NCBI GenBank assembly: GCA_964601805.1
Contig: CAZROW010000007.1
Location: forward strand, 1-59,451
Direction of reading: 5' to 3'
From: Eutrophocola sp964601805
Lineage (GTDB): Bacteria > Pseudomonadota > Gammaproteobacteria > Pseudomonadales > Pseudohongiellaceae
DNA: 59,451 nucleotides
The position numbers and the translations under genes are program-made. Position 1 is the first letter of the stretch. Every line of letters starts with the position of its first letter. The notes beneath the pieces are model-generated. The model had not been told where the DNA came from, ran no database searches, and saw only the letters and a list, made by a program, of their open reading frames with translations. This document shows, one piece after another, positions 27,076-36,119 of the stretch.

Positions 27076-29310
27076 TTAAAAACGTAGGGTTTTCGTGTAC
27101 TTGAGCACGATTTCCGAGTCATTGGAGCTGAGATGGGAAAACACACCTTCAGACTGGAAGTTATAGTTCACCACCAGGTACAGGTCTTCTCCTGCCTGGT
27201 GGTTCCAGCGCAGGCGGCTGTTCAGGCCAACTACATCAGAGAAATTGTCGTACTGGATCAGGTTGATCCATGACCATTTTGAATTAAAGGCGTAGTTGGC
27301 ATTGGCAGAGACAATACGGACATCAAAATCACCCCCGTCCACTGGCAGGCTGATGTCCTGGTAATTGTAATTCAGGCCAAGGTTGATGTGCTGGTTGGGA
27401 CGCCAGTCAAAACCGGCACGCACCTGTGTTCTCTCGCCATTGTAATAATCACCCACGCTGTAGTTGATACTGGGTGAAAATGCGCGCTGGTTTGAGCCGC
27501 GGATTTCTCCACTGAAGCCACCAAATGTATAGTCACCCGCAGGAATGATGACCCCCGGACGAATGGCGAAGTCCCGGCGCAAACCTTCACGATTTCGAAA
27601 TGGACCAATGCCGATCTGGTCACCGCGGTTGGTATTGAGAGCAAGCGCCCGCCAGAACCAGTTCTGGCTTTGCATGTCGCCATTGTCCAGGAAACGGGTG
27701 TGACCAAAGCGCATGAAGGAGAAGAAACTCCGAATCCAGGAACTGCCGGGCGTAAATTTTCGCGCAACACCACCGAAACCAAAACTGTCGACACCGGTAT
27801 TGTTGGCAAACCCCAATGCGGGATTGAAGTCATCACCGAAGTATTCGTAGCTGGCGAAGCCACCAATGCCATCACCCTGTGTATCAAGATTGCCCGAGAT
27901 ACCAAAGGCCTTGTCGTTGCCATTCAGCCCTTCCGTGTCGGACTGCTGGTACCAGATATTGCTGCGCAGGCTGTGTGAATCGGAGAAGCGTGTGTTCTGG
28001 TAACGAAAATCCACACCGGCCACGGTATTGTCCAGATCACTGGTCGGATCGCCATGGGTCAGGATGGCTCCGATGCTGGACTCGGACAGGATATTGGCAG
28101 CGGCCCTGCCCACAAAGACATTCTGGGCATCCAGGCCATCATTTTCGCCCTGGCGCACCGCCAGGCCACCGACATTCCAGCGCCCGACGCGGCCTGTCAG
28201 CTTGGCTCCGGTATCAATATCGACAGGCGTACCAAAGCGGCTCAGGCCGATGCGGCGGGAATAGAACGGGATACCGTTCTGGTTCAGGCCGCCAAAACTG
28301 AAGATATCCAGGTCTTGCAGGAAGAAATCACGCTTTTCCGGAAAAAACAGGGAGAAGCGGCTCAGGTTGACCTGGCGATTGTCCACCTCGGTGGCGGAGA
28401 AGTCGGTATTGAAAGTCAGGGCCCCGGTCAGGTTAGGCGTAATCTTGTAGAACAGGTTCAGCGAGGGATCAAAACGCTGGTCCGTCTCTCCCCCGGCATT
28501 GTAGTTTTCCGAGGTTGCCATGATGACAGACGGAATCAGGTCCAGGCCCACCCCCTGGCGAATATCACGAATGCCGGATATCAATCCTGTCGTGGTCGGG
28601 TTGATACGGCGATTGAACGATGACCAGGCCATTTCCTCGTTCTTGCGCGCAATGGTGCGGGCAATAGTGAATCCCCAGTCCTCGGTTTCCGGATCAAAGT
28701 TCAGGGTGTTGAATGGAATGGCCACTTCCGCAGTCCAGCCATTGTCGTCAATACGGGATTCAACCTGCCAGATACCCGTCCAGTCGCGATTGAGGTCGTT
28801 GGGGTTTTCATACACCCCTTCACGGCGGATGCCATTGGGATTGACCTGGAAGTGATAGCCCGTGCGGCCGTTGTTGAAGGTATCGAGAATGAACTCAAAG
28901 GCATCGTCACTGCCCAGGCCACCACCCTGCACCAGCTGGCGGGCAATGATGCCATCGGCTTCACTGTCATAAAGACGGGCTGCAACATAGAAATAGCGGT
29001 CGGTATAGGCAATATAGAATTGGGATTCTTCTGACGGCTGGCCATGATCAACGGGCTGGAACTGGTGAAGGTCGGAAATAACCGTCGCTTTTTCCCAGAT
29101 ATCATCATCCAGAACACCGTCAATGACAGGTTCCATCTCATCAACAAAGCGGGTGATTTCAATGCGCTTGCGGCTGGCCTCGGTATCCAGGTTTCCGGCA
29201 AACTCATTCCTGAGATCAGGAACGAACTCACTCTCCGGCGGTTGGGCAACGGCCAGGGCAGGAATAAATGCAATAAGGGCAATACAGATGCCCGGAAACC
29301 GGATCTTCAC
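27076..29310 (-). CDS. CBM9-like / DUF5916 outer-membrane protein
   Basis: The 744-residue protein has a signal peptide (AVA-QP). A CBM9-like beta-sandwich follows at about 50-240 (PVIDGVLDDDIWEKA, AYTDRYFYVAARL). From about 250 onward there is a DUF5916 region of many amphipathic strands that ends in a C-terminal Phe (KTLRF), the outer-membrane beta-barrel assembly signal. The family is often near TonB systems and may handle carbohydrates or hydroxamates, but the function is not established. The start codon is GTG at 29310. The long gene is single-copy and monocistronic here. Confidence 0.82.
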   Translation of the reverse strand: MKIRFPGICIALIAFIPALAVAQPPESEFVPDLRNEFAGNLDTEASRKRIEITRFVDEMEPVIDGVLDDDIWEKATVISDLHQFQPVDHGQPSEESQFYIAYTDRYFYVAARLYDSEADGIIARQLVQGGGLGSDDAFEFILDTFNNGRTGYHFQVNPNGIRREGVYENPNDLNRDWTGIWQVESRIDDNGWTAEVAIPFNTLNFDPETEDWGFTIARTIARKNEEMAWSSFNRRINPTTTGLISGIRDIRQGVGLDLIPSVIMATSENYNAGGETDQRFDPSLNLFYKITPNLTGALTFNTDFSATEVDNRQVNLSRFSLFFPEKRDFFLQDLDIFSFGGLNQNGIPFYSRRIGLSRFGTPVDIDTGAKLTGRVGRWNVGGLAVRQGENDGLDAQNVFVGRAAANILSESSIGAILTHGDPTSDLDNTVAGVDFRYQNTRFSDSHSLRSNIWYQQSDTEGLNGNDKAFGISGNLDTQGDGIGGFASYEYFGDDFNPALGFANNTGVDSFGFGGVARKFTPGSSWIRSFFSFMRFGHTRFLDNGDMQSQNWFWRALALNTNRGDQIGIGPFRNREGLRRDFAIRPGVIIPAGDYTFGGFSGEIRGSNQRAFSPSINYSVGDYYNGERTQVRAGFDWRPNQHINLGLNYNYQDISLPVDGGDFDVRIVSANANYAFNSKWSWINLIQYDNFSDVVGLNSRLRWNHQAGEDLYLVVNYNFQSEGVFSHLSSNDSEIVLKYTKTLRF

Positions 29311-29508
29311 GAATTTGTGTCACTGCAGAGAATTAACTGGGTACGAAGTATAATGATGCAGTGCAACATGTAAAGAAAAAAGGGCGCAAACCCTCATGAT
29401 TCCTCGGTATATCCACAATTCTTGTGATGTTGACACAATTGCGCACTCTCTGTGTCTGCACGGCCTCAATGCTGGCATTCAGGGGTCCTGGAGTCGCGTT
29501 GTATGGAT

Positions 29509-30057
29509 TCAGAATGAGGAGCCTGGCTGCTTCAGGAAATCGAGCTCTTCGGAGGTGGACTGCCTGCCCAGTATGGCGTTGCGATGGGGATAGCGGCCAA
29601 ACCGGTCAATGATGGCCTTGTGCTTGTACTCGAAGTCCAGGTTGAACTCCAGGCCTGGCCGGGAAAACAGCCTGACCGCTTCTTCGTGAATCAGGGCAGA
29701 TTCACTGTGCATGTAAGGCATGATGAGAAAAGCCTGCTGCTTGCTGTCCAGTGCATCCAGGGCACCTGCGCTGACCGCTTCCTGGGACAGGACCAGGGCC
29801 AGGGCATCAGTACCAAAGGCGCGCGGATCATCCCGAAAAATATTGCGTGAAAACTGGTCCAGGATAATGATTTCTGCCAGGCGACCTGCCGGCGTGCTGC
29901 GCCAGGGATAAAGTTCGCCGGCACTGGCTGCTGTGTGCCAGTGAAGAAACCGCCTTCGAATCAGCTCATCAAAATCCACATCTTTTTTGAACCACAACTC
30001 GGGGGCTATTTCTTCGAACCAGAAAGCAAGGATTTCATTTGCCTGGAGTCCCGTCAT
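29509..30057 (-). CDS. DUF924 family protein
   Basis: The 182-residue cytoplasmic helical protein matches DUF924. Signatures are ILAFWF near residue 9, the WRSTPAGRLAEIIILDQFSRN segment split by the family's conserved Asp-Gln-Phe-Ser-Arg-Asn, and the late FGRYPHRNAILGR. The structure of this family resembles TPR-like folds; its biochemical role is unknown. It lies 11 bases downstream of the M14 peptidase gene stop on the far side, in the same direction, and is probably cotranscribed with it. Confidence 0.87.
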   Translation of the reverse strand: MTGLQANEILAFWFEEIAPELWFKKDVDFDELIRRRFLHWHTAASAGELYPWRSTPAGRLAEIIILDQFSRNIFRDDPRAFGTDALALVLSQEAVSAGALDALDSKQQAFLIMPYMHSESALIHEEAVRLFSRPGLEFNLDFEYKHKAIIDRFGRYPHRNAILGRQSTSEELDFLKQPGSSF

Positions 30058-30068
30058 GCAGGGAGGTC

Positions 30069-30845
30069 TCAGGATTCGTGATGATCATAGAGCCATTGCA
30101 GCAAGTCGACCCACATGCTCACGATTTGCTCGTCACTGGGCATGATGCCGGCAGACGGCAACTCCATGGTGACGACCGGAATGCCCAGGTTGATCCCCGC
30201 ATAGTTGCCCAGTGAACCCGGATAAACCCCCAGCAGGTGCAGGTGAAGCTCACCAATTTGTTCTGGTGCTTCAGGGGGACCATCGTAATCCAGCAGATGG
30301 TATGGCGCATGGACCGAGACGATGACATCAGGTTTATAGGACTCGATCTGCTCCACAATCCATTGCACTTCCGGTTCACTGGCCGGATGGGTACCCGGAT
30401 AGCGGCGCGGGTTTCGACTTGTACTGTTATTCCAGTAATCCTCGGCCAGGTCCAGCCAGTCTTCCGAGGGGAAGTTGCGATTCAGGTCGACACCGTTGGC
30501 GTTCTGGCGAACGGCCTGGCCATCAAGCAATCCGTCCGGGTTGACCGTGGGTGCGAAGCGCCACTGGAAATCGCGGTTACTGCTTTGCTCAAGGATTTCC
30601 ATCCACTTGAACATGATGGAAATAGAGGAGTACTCATCACCATGGATGCCCCCGAGAATCAGGACATGTGTACCCTCTTCCGCGGTCGTATCCGCGTCGA
30701 AATCACGGACTACCATGGGACGGCCCTGGACCGTATAGCCCCCGGATACCATCAATGGCTGTGCCAGGCAATCTGCCACCGAGACACTGCCCAGCTTGTT
30801 ACCAATTTTCGTTACATAATGCGTTGACCTGTCGTTCCTGGACAT
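30069..30845 (-). CDS. M14 family zinc peptidase, MpaA-like murein peptide amidase
   Basis: The 258-residue product resembles murein peptide amidase A, which cleaves the gamma-D-Glu-diaminopimelate bond of recycled wall peptides. Zinc ligands are visible in GGIHGDEYSS (His and Glu) and in SVHAPYH, the substrate-binding NANGVDLNRNFP is intact, and TMELPSAG supplies the catalytic Glu. With the ATG at 30845 it has no signal peptide, consistent with a cytosolic MpaA. However, its first 47 bases overlap the end of a lipoprotein gene in another frame, so a frameshifted lipoprotein-peptidase fusion is possible. An L,D-transpeptidase gene lies upstream. Confidence 0.83.
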   Translation of the reverse strand: MSRNDRSTHYVTKIGNKLGSVSVADCLAQPLMVSGGYTVQGRPMVVRDFDADTTAEEGTHVLILGGIHGDEYSSISIMFKWMEILEQSSNRDFQWRFAPTVNPDGLLDGQAVRQNANGVDLNRNFPSEDWLDLAEDYWNNSTSRNPRRYPGTHPASEPEVQWIVEQIESYKPDVIVSVHAPYHLLDYDGPPEAPEQIGELHLHLLGVYPGSLGNYAGINLGIPVVTMELPSAGIMPSDEQIVSMWVDLLQWLYDHHES

Positions 30846-31233
30846 CCGATTGCACGATAACGGGTCCGGTTTCAGCAACAGGCATCGCATCTTCCTGTCC
30901 ATCAGCAGGGGCCACTGGCACATCGATCCCGGCTGGCTCCCGGGTAGTCATATCAGGTTCCGGTTCCGCCGGGGTTTCTGATGCAATGTCCGCCGGTTCG
31001 GGTTGTTGCTCGACGCTCTCTACTGACGTGTCATCTGTCGTGTCATCGCTGGCAGAAGTGTCTGCAACATCCGGTTGTACTGCAGGGGCCGGGGGCTGCT
31101 CTTCAGGTGTTATGGCAGGGGTTGTTACGGATGAAGAGTCGGCTGTTTCATCCGGTGGCGTGACAAACTGGGCACATCCGGTCATCACGATAACCAGGGC
31201 CAGCAAGGTGAGAATTTTGCTAATCAATGTCAA
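30799..31233 (-). CDS. Acidic, proline-rich lipoprotein
   Basis: The 144-residue product has a type II signal peptide with MTGC as lipobox (Cys20). Nearly all of the rest is Pro, Glu, Asp, Thr, Ser and Ala, a disordered linker-like tail. No fold is recognisable after it. The reading frame overlaps the first 47 bases of the M14 peptidase gene. Together they look like an anchor plus linker plus enzyme, so this may be the N-terminal part of a single envelope protein broken by a frameshift. Confidence 0.6.
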   Translation of the reverse strand: MTLISKILTLLALVIVMTGCAQFVTPPDETADSSSVTTPAITPEEQPPAPAVQPDVADTSASDDTTDDTSVESVEQQPEPADIASETPAEPEPDMTTREPAGIDVPVAPADGQEDAMPVAETGPVIVQSDVQERQVNALCNENW

Positions 31234-31336
31234 AACAGCTTCTCTTTCCTGGTCCTGGAAGTCGAAAAATAGGGGTGAAAAGTACTATATTGCATTTCAT
31301 AAACCGGTGCTAGCCATTGCCTTCGTAGACGATTTC

Positions 31337-32277
31337 CTAGCCATCGTCAGTTTCCCGCCACTGCTGTTCTTTCCAGCCGCTCCAGTTGTAGTTACTGCTT
31401 TTGTAGTCCTGGTAATAGCGTACTGTGACCAGTTCGGGTTGCTCCAGGTCGGCATAAAAACTGACTTGCCGGGCCTCCACTTCAATCCAGCGCTTGCCAT
31501 TGTTGGCCCGGCTCTTGTAGTCCGACCACTGTTGCTTGTTCCTGCTGAAGTCACTGAAGTCACTGGCGTAATAAGACAGGTAAGTCGGGTTGTCCCTGGC
31601 TTCCCAGGCTGACATCCAGCCCTTGAAGGCACCCGCCAGTGCCATGCGCCGTTGTTTGACTTTCTGTACCGGCACCCAGGTGACTGGCGTATCCGCCAGC
31701 ACCATGTGCGTTATACCGGTAGTGATGAATTGGTCCAGTGCCTTGAAACTGTCGTTATCAATAACCACGCAACCGTCACTGTCCAGTAACGGACGACTGC
31801 TGACGTCCTTGGGCAGACCATGCAACCAGATACCTGACCCGGTCTTGCGATTCTGGCGATCAAGGACGTTGGGATAATTCAGTGGATAGGCACCCAGGCC
31901 ATAGAAATCGATCAGGCGGTCATCATCAAGAAAGGAGGTCAGGCGATAGACCCCCACGGGGGTTTTGCGGTCACCCTCAACCTGTTTGCCATAACCGTTT
32001 TTGCCAATGGAAACCGGAATAACCTGGCGCAATGCCATGCCGCCTTCGCCATCGCGCTCAAGCAGATTAAGCCTGCCCTGCTTGAGATCGACCCAGATCA
32101 GGTACTGTTCCCTCTCGGCCAGTTGCAGGACGCCCCGGGGCAACACGGGGCCATTGTCGTCAACGGCGGAACCGGCGCCGAGGGATTCGGGTCCATGAAA
32201 ATACACGGCGGGCGATGAACCTGCCTGGGCGAAGGCAAGGCAGCAGCAAAAAGCAGCAAAGCACGGCCTTGCAGCAT
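31337..32277 (-). CDS. L,D-transpeptidase (YkuD family), apparent frameshift in the signal peptide
   Basis: An exported enzyme of the ErfK/YbiS-type fold that forms 3-3 cross-links or attaches lipoproteins to peptidoglycan. The catalytic motif is present as HGLP followed by SDGCVV, giving the active-site Cys. A C-terminal NTF2-like domain follows from about residue 200. The long frame begins at a GTG at 32206 without a signal peptide. Upstream, an ATG at 32277 opens a hydrophobic signal sequence in another frame (MLQGRALLLFAAAL). Adding one base near 32234-32240 joins it to AFAQAGSS in the main frame. Bases 31337-32206 are reliable; the 5' part depends on that frameshift. Confidence 0.78.
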
Positions 32278-32437
32278 GCGTACCCGCTTCTGGAAAATAT
32301 GCTTGCCCTGTTCATCAATCTGGAGCCCGTCCGGCTGTTTTACCGAAAATTCATAAGGCCGGAGAGGATAACCAGCGACCTTGCCTAAATCAACTGAAAT
32401 TCCAACATTTTCAATATGTTGAAGGCAAGTCCAGGCT

Positions 32438-32968
32438 TTAGCGTGTCGGCCGGGTGCCGCGGGGCTGCTGGGGACGGGTGGGCGCTGGTCGCTGCGGGGA
32501 GCGGTCGATGGCACCGGGGCGTTGCTGATTCCGGTTTAACACGCGAGCATCACTGTTTCCGCGGGACTCTTCAAAACGGCGACGCAACTCCTCGCGGCGT
32601 TCCGGCGGCAGGTTGCGAAAACGCTCGAAACGGTTCCGGATGGCACGCCGGCGTTCCGGGTTCATGTCCTGGAAGCGTTCAAAACGACTGCGTATCTGCT
32701 GGCGCTGCTCCGGTGAGCGTTGCATCCAGCCCCGAAACTGCTGCTGTACCTGGCTTCTTTCATCGGCAGACAATGACTGCCAGCGCCGGGCACCATCGCT
32801 CAGGCGCTCCTGTCGGCCCGGTGGCAGGTTGTCCCACTGGGGCTGCATCGGGCCGAGAATGCCTTGCAAATCCCGGGGCAGGTCTTCCCAGGCAATACCT
32901 TCCTGGGCCGTTGCTGTAATTGGCAGCAGGCAGAAAAGCAAAATGAATGTGAGTATCCGGTTAGGCAT
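32438..32968 (-). CDS. DUF3106 domain protein
   Basis: The 176-residue exported protein has a signal peptide (ATA-QE) and a repeated helix-turn pattern built on W-x-x-L-x-P/S-x-x-R-Q with many Arg, Gln and Glu residues (about 25-135), as in DUF3106. The tail is Arg/Pro/Gln-rich. Its role is unknown. It closes a four-gene run with a sigma factor and two small membrane or secreted proteins, the same grouping that is common in Betaproteobacteria. Confidence 0.8.
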   Translation of the reverse strand: MPNRILTFILLFCLLPITATAQEGIAWEDLPRDLQGILGPMQPQWDNLPPGRQERLSDGARRWQSLSADERSQVQQQFRGWMQRSPEQRQQIRSRFERFQDMNPERRRAIRNRFERFRNLPPERREELRRRFEESRGNSDARVLNRNQQRPGAIDRSPQRPAPTRPQQPRGTRPTR

Positions 32969-33061
32969 GGCGTGTTAGCTGTGTCGTTTCAATTTGTTGG
33001 TTCAATTTTTTCAATTCAATGTCCAGGTACAGGGTTTCATTGTTTGCATCATTCATTCGGG

Positions 33062-33352
33062 TCAGGGTTCGTCTTCGGCTGTTGCCGACAAGACCCGCTG
33101 TCGACTACCTGCTTCCTGACTGTCGTTGCCTGGAGCATCAAGGTCGCTGAACACCTCGTTGGCCAGGATGTCCGGGCTGATCCAGTCCCCCGCTTCGGTT
33201 TCAAACTCGCCCAGGAATTCCAGCATGTTGATGAACAGGAATTGCGATTCCGCGTCAGCAACGGGGCTGCTGTCAACTTCCTCCTGTGACTGGGCCAGGG
33301 CCGGAACGGACAGGGAAGCCAGCAACAGCAACTGTCTAGACTGACGTTTCAT
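33062..33352 (-). CDS. Small exported protein of unknown function
   Basis: I do not recognise this 96-residue product. It has a signal peptide with a basic start (KRQSRQ) and cleavage near ALA-QS, followed by an acidic region with one short helix (FLFINMLEFLGEF, about 36-48). The ATG at 33352 overlaps the end of the preceding gene by 17 bases, so translation is coupled. It is conserved in position between the DUF3619-like protein and the DUF3106 protein. Confidence 0.62.
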   Translation of the reverse strand: MKRQSRQLLLLASLSVPALAQSQEEVDSSPVADAESQFLFINMLEFLGEFETEAGDWISPDILANEVFSDLDAPGNDSQEAGSRQRVLSATAEDEP

Positions 33353-33731
33353 TCTCCTCCAGCCACTGGTAAAACTCGAGATTCTCAAACAGTTCCAGGC
33401 TTTCGGCAGAAGTCAGGATATCCAGGTCTTCAATGGCAGTGCGGTTATCCGGAATGACCTGCCCCGGCGCGGGGGCATTGGATTGTCCGACAAACAGGCT
33501 GACCACGACGACCAGCACAGAGGCTGTGACCAGGCCACCGAAAGGGGCCAACAGGACACGGCCGGGAAATTCCTGCTGCCTGGCACCATGCTCTACCGCG
33601 GCGTGGCGAATGCTATTGAGACGAGACTGTGTATGCCCGTCCAGACGCTCACAACTGGCATCCAGTTCGCGCCTGGCCTTTTCGAGAAAAGCATCTTCGT
33701 CAGTGTGTGTTGGTTTCATGTTGTCATTCAT
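33336..33731 (-). CDS. DUF3619-like single-pass membrane protein (candidate anti-sigma factor)
   Basis: The 131-residue product has an N-terminal cytoplasmic helical region (EDAFLEKARRELDASC, about 9-24) that resembles DUF3619. A single membrane helix at about 62-82 (FGGLVTASVLVVVVSLFVG) is followed by an acidic periplasmic tail. The start ATG overlaps the sigma-factor stop codon (ATGAATGA). This layout, a membrane protein directly after an ECF-type sigma gene, suggests it binds and restrains that sigma factor. The anti-sigma role is inferred from context. Confidence 0.7.
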   Translation of the reverse strand: MNDNMKPTHTDEDAFLEKARRELDASCERLDGHTQSRLNSIRHAAVEHGARQQEFPGRVLLAPFGGLVTASVLVVVVSLFVGQSNAPAPGQVIPDNRTAIEDLDILTSAESLELFENLEFYQWLEENETSV

Positions 33732-34374
33732 GCCAGTGTTCACCCAGGGTTTCACGCAAACTGTGAATGGCCCGTGAATAATGTGTTTTGACGCTCCCTT
33801 CTGCGCAGGACATGGCCCGGGCAGTTTCGCGGGTATCGAGTCCTTCCCAGGCACGCAGGATGAAAGCCTGCTGCTGCCTCAGGGGCAGGTTGTGCAGGGC
33901 CTGCTCCAGTGCTGCCATGCCCTGGTCCAGTTCAAGGTGTTGCTCGGGACTTCTGCCGCCAGCATCCGCGACTGACTGCATGGGATCTTCATCGTCATCA
34001 AGACTGCTGCTTAACCACGTGCGAAAACGGTTCCTGACTTTGTTGCGCCGATACCAGTCACGAATCCTGCTTTGCAGGATACGATGAAACAGCGCGGGCC
34101 ATTCACCCTCCGGTTTCGCGGCATATTTTTCCACCAGTTTGAACATCGCGTCCTGAACGATATCAAAGGCTTCGTCGGAATGACTGGTGGCAATCTGCGC
34201 AATGCGAAAAGCACGCTTTTCCACGGATGCCAGGAATCTGTCCAAGGCGCGGCTTTGTTCCAGTGCTTTTCTCCCGCTGTCACCCTGTTCGCTGTGATTA
34301 TCATAGCCCAGCACTATAGGGGTGTCACTGCCACCCATGGTGCCAGCCAGCAAACCTGTAATGCGTCCCGCCAT
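33724..34374 (-). CDS. ECF-like RNA polymerase sigma factor
   Basis: The 216-residue product has sigma region 2 (about 70-135; DIVQDAMFKLVEKY and DWYRRNK) and region 4 with its helix-turn-helix (about 155-210; LPLRQQQAFILRAWEGLDTRETA). A longer N-terminal extension than most ECF factors is present. The ATG at 34374 has AGGGAA 9 bases upstream; ATGs at 34467 and 34338 are alternatives. Three small envelope-protein genes follow in the same operon, so it probably controls an envelope or stress response. Confidence 0.88.
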   Translation of the reverse strand: MAGRITGLLAGTMGGSDTPIVLGYDNHSEQGDSGRKALEQSRALDRFLASVEKRAFRIAQIATSHSDEAFDIVQDAMFKLVEKYAAKPEGEWPALFHRILQSRIRDWYRRNKVRNRFRTWLSSSLDDDEDPMQSVADAGGRSPEQHLELDQGMAALEQALHNLPLRQQQAFILRAWEGLDTRETARAMSCAEGSVKTHYSRAIHSLRETLGEHWHE

Positions 34375-34502
34375 AAGCCCGTTCCCTGCCTGATTTGTAC
34401 CGCTAATGTATTTATTAACGCAGCAAGGCAAGCCTGGTTGACATCGGAACCCCGAATTTACTGGCAAAACATTTCTTGTTAAGTCACTGATATATATTGA
34501 TT

Positions 34503-35084
34503 TTATAATATTCCGGCAATCAACTTGCGCAATTCGGGGACCAGATCCTGCTCAAACCAGGGATTTTGTTGCAGCCAGTAGGTATTATGGGGAGACGGAT
34601 GCACGAGGGGAAGGTAATCCGGCAGGTACTGCGGCCAGGCTGCTACGCGATCTGTCAGGGTCTTGTGACGACGGTCCAGGTAATACTGCTGGGCATAATT
34701 GCCGATGAGCAGCGTCAGCTTGATCTCTGGTAACTGGGCCAGCAGGCGCTCATGCCACAGCGGAGCACATTCCGGTCTTGGCGGCAGGTCACCGGATTTA
34801 CCCTTGCCGGGATAACAAAATCCCATGGGCATGATGGCGATACGCTTGGCATCGTAAAAAGTATCCCGATCCACCCCCATCCACTGGCGCAGACGGTCAC
34901 CGGAAGGATCGTTCCAGGGAATGCCGGTGGCGTGCACCCTGGTACCCGGTGCCTGGCCAATGACAAGTATACGGGCTGAAGACTCCATGCTGAGCACCGG
35001 ATTGGCACCCAGTGGCAGCGAAGAATCGCAATGTGTGCAGGCACGCACCTGTGCCAACAGGTCAACCAGGGACAGTTCAGTCAT
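34503..35084 (-). CDS. Uracil-DNA glycosylase superfamily protein
   Basis: The 193-residue protein matches the family-4-like uracil-DNA glycosylase group. The active-site loop GQAPGTRVHATG is at about 41-52, and VHPSPHN near 163 holds the second catalytic motif. ACTHC near the N-terminus is reminiscent of an iron-sulphur cluster pair, but only two such cysteines are clear, so cluster binding is doubtful. It may excise uracil or hypoxanthine, but many relatives are uncharacterised. The ATG at 35084 is chosen because the 13 codons before it carry no homology. Confidence 0.85.
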   Translation of the reverse strand: MTELSLVDLLAQVRACTHCDSSLPLGANPVLSMESSARILVIGQAPGTRVHATGIPWNDPSGDRLRQWMGVDRDTFYDAKRIAIMPMGFCYPGKGKSGDLPPRPECAPLWHERLLAQLPEIKLTLLIGNYAQQYYLDRRHKTLTDRVAAWPQYLPDYLPLVHPSPHNTYWLQQNPWFEQDLVPELRKLIAGIL

Positions 35085-35160
35085 GGACGAGCATTTAATA
35101 TGTCTGGAACGGGTTATTGCCACTTGTCAGCGGCAACTCCTATGTCAACTGAATGTGCAG

Positions 35161-35616
35161 TCAGGTAATAGCAGGAAACGTCGGCACTTCCAGCCTTTGC
35201 AAATTTCTGGCCGTCACAAGTTGGTTCAGGTGTGCTTCATCGCCGTCAATATCCAGAATGCCTTCCACCCGGCCACTGAACATCGAAACGGCCGGAACCG
35301 AGGTCATTGACCAGAGGCGCTGACTGGTGCCGGGGTAGTAAAAGGCAAGGCGGGCATTTTGCAGCCTGACTTCATAGACGACGGGCTGCCCCCAATCCGG
35401 ATACAGGTAATAGCCATTACCATCAAAAGTAGTAACACTGGCATCGACAATCACCATGGTGTCTTTATGAACACCTGTAGCTGTTACCTGGTTTTGTACA
35501 CGAAGAAACGCCAAGCCGGAATCGTTACTGCCTTGTGCAAGGGTTATGACCGGCAGCGCCAGCGGCAGGGAACCAGCCAGTTTGAGAAGTCGACGTCGGC
35601 TATCAGGTGTATTCAT
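35161..35616 (-). CDS. Exported protein with S24/LexA-like beta fold, catalytic residues lacking
   Basis: The 151-residue product starts with a Tat- or Sec-type signal (RRRLLKLAGSLP). The body (about 45-140) follows the strand pattern of S24 peptidase domains: TMVIVDASV, then DGNGYYLY, then a VYEVRLQ strand and a late GRVEGIL. The catalytic Ser-Lys pair of LexA is not evident. Function is unknown. It lies exactly one base from the first DUF3237 gene stop, in the same direction, so the two form a unit. The fold call is tentative. Confidence 0.55.
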   Translation of the reverse strand: MNTPDSRRRLLKLAGSLPLALPVITLAQGSNDSGLAFLRVQNQVTATGVHKDTMVIVDASVTTFDGNGYYLYPDWGQPVVYEVRLQNARLAFYYPGTSQRLWSMTSVPAVSMFSGRVEGILDIDGDEAHLNQLVTARNLQRLEVPTFPAIT

Positions 35617-36078
35617 TTACAGCACCCGGTAGTAAGTAAACTGGGAACGATCAGGATCGGAGAGACGTTCACCGGTACCGACAAACATGGTGCGTGACAT
35701 CCATTCGTAGGGACCGTTCGGCGCTTCGAAAAGGGGTGTCATACGGAAATACAAGCGGGTCTGCTCCGGGTTGGCAGGATCCGGTGAACGATGCAGGTAG
35801 CCCCTGTTATTGATATAGATCCAGTGGCCGTCATCACTTTCCAGCATGTAATGGGTATTGACCTTGATGCCCTTGGAAATGTCATTGAAGATTGCATAGT
35901 CGGCACCACTGTAAGGCACCACCCTGCCGTTCAACATCGGGCCATAGACATCGCCACTTGCAGGCGGCACATAGCCCTTGCCGCCACGTGGGCCGACAAA
36001 ATCGATGCGCTCTGCAAAATATATGGTGACCGAAAAAGCATATTCGAGCTCCAATCCCGGGACTTGCAAATCAGCCAT
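35617..36078 (-). CDS. DUF3237 domain protein (copy 1)
   Basis: The 153-residue protein matches DUF3237, a small beta-barrel family. The GRVVPYSGADYAIFN (about 51-65) and the WIYINNRGYLHR (about 86-97) strands are the signatures. It has no signal peptide. A second copy is encoded at 36120-36551 and shares the pattern GRVVPxSGAD and a common ending, so these are tandem paralogues. Function is unknown; the S24-like gene is adjacent. Confidence 0.85.
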   Translation of the reverse strand: MADLQVPGLELEYAFSVTIYFAERIDFVGPRGGKGYVPPASGDVYGPMLNGRVVPYSGADYAIFNDISKGIKVNTHYMLESDDGHWIYINNRGYLHRSPDPANPEQTRLYFRMTPLFEAPNGPYEWMSRTMFVGTGERLSDPDRSQFTYYRVL

Positions 36079-36119
36079 GATCTTACCTCGCTATTATTCT
36101 GTGGTGGGTGCTGGCCCGG

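Noticed and set aside
32416..32919. A 167-codon plus-strand ORF opposite the DUF3106 gene.
   Set aside because: Antisense of a repetitive Arg/Gln-rich gene; no start signal.
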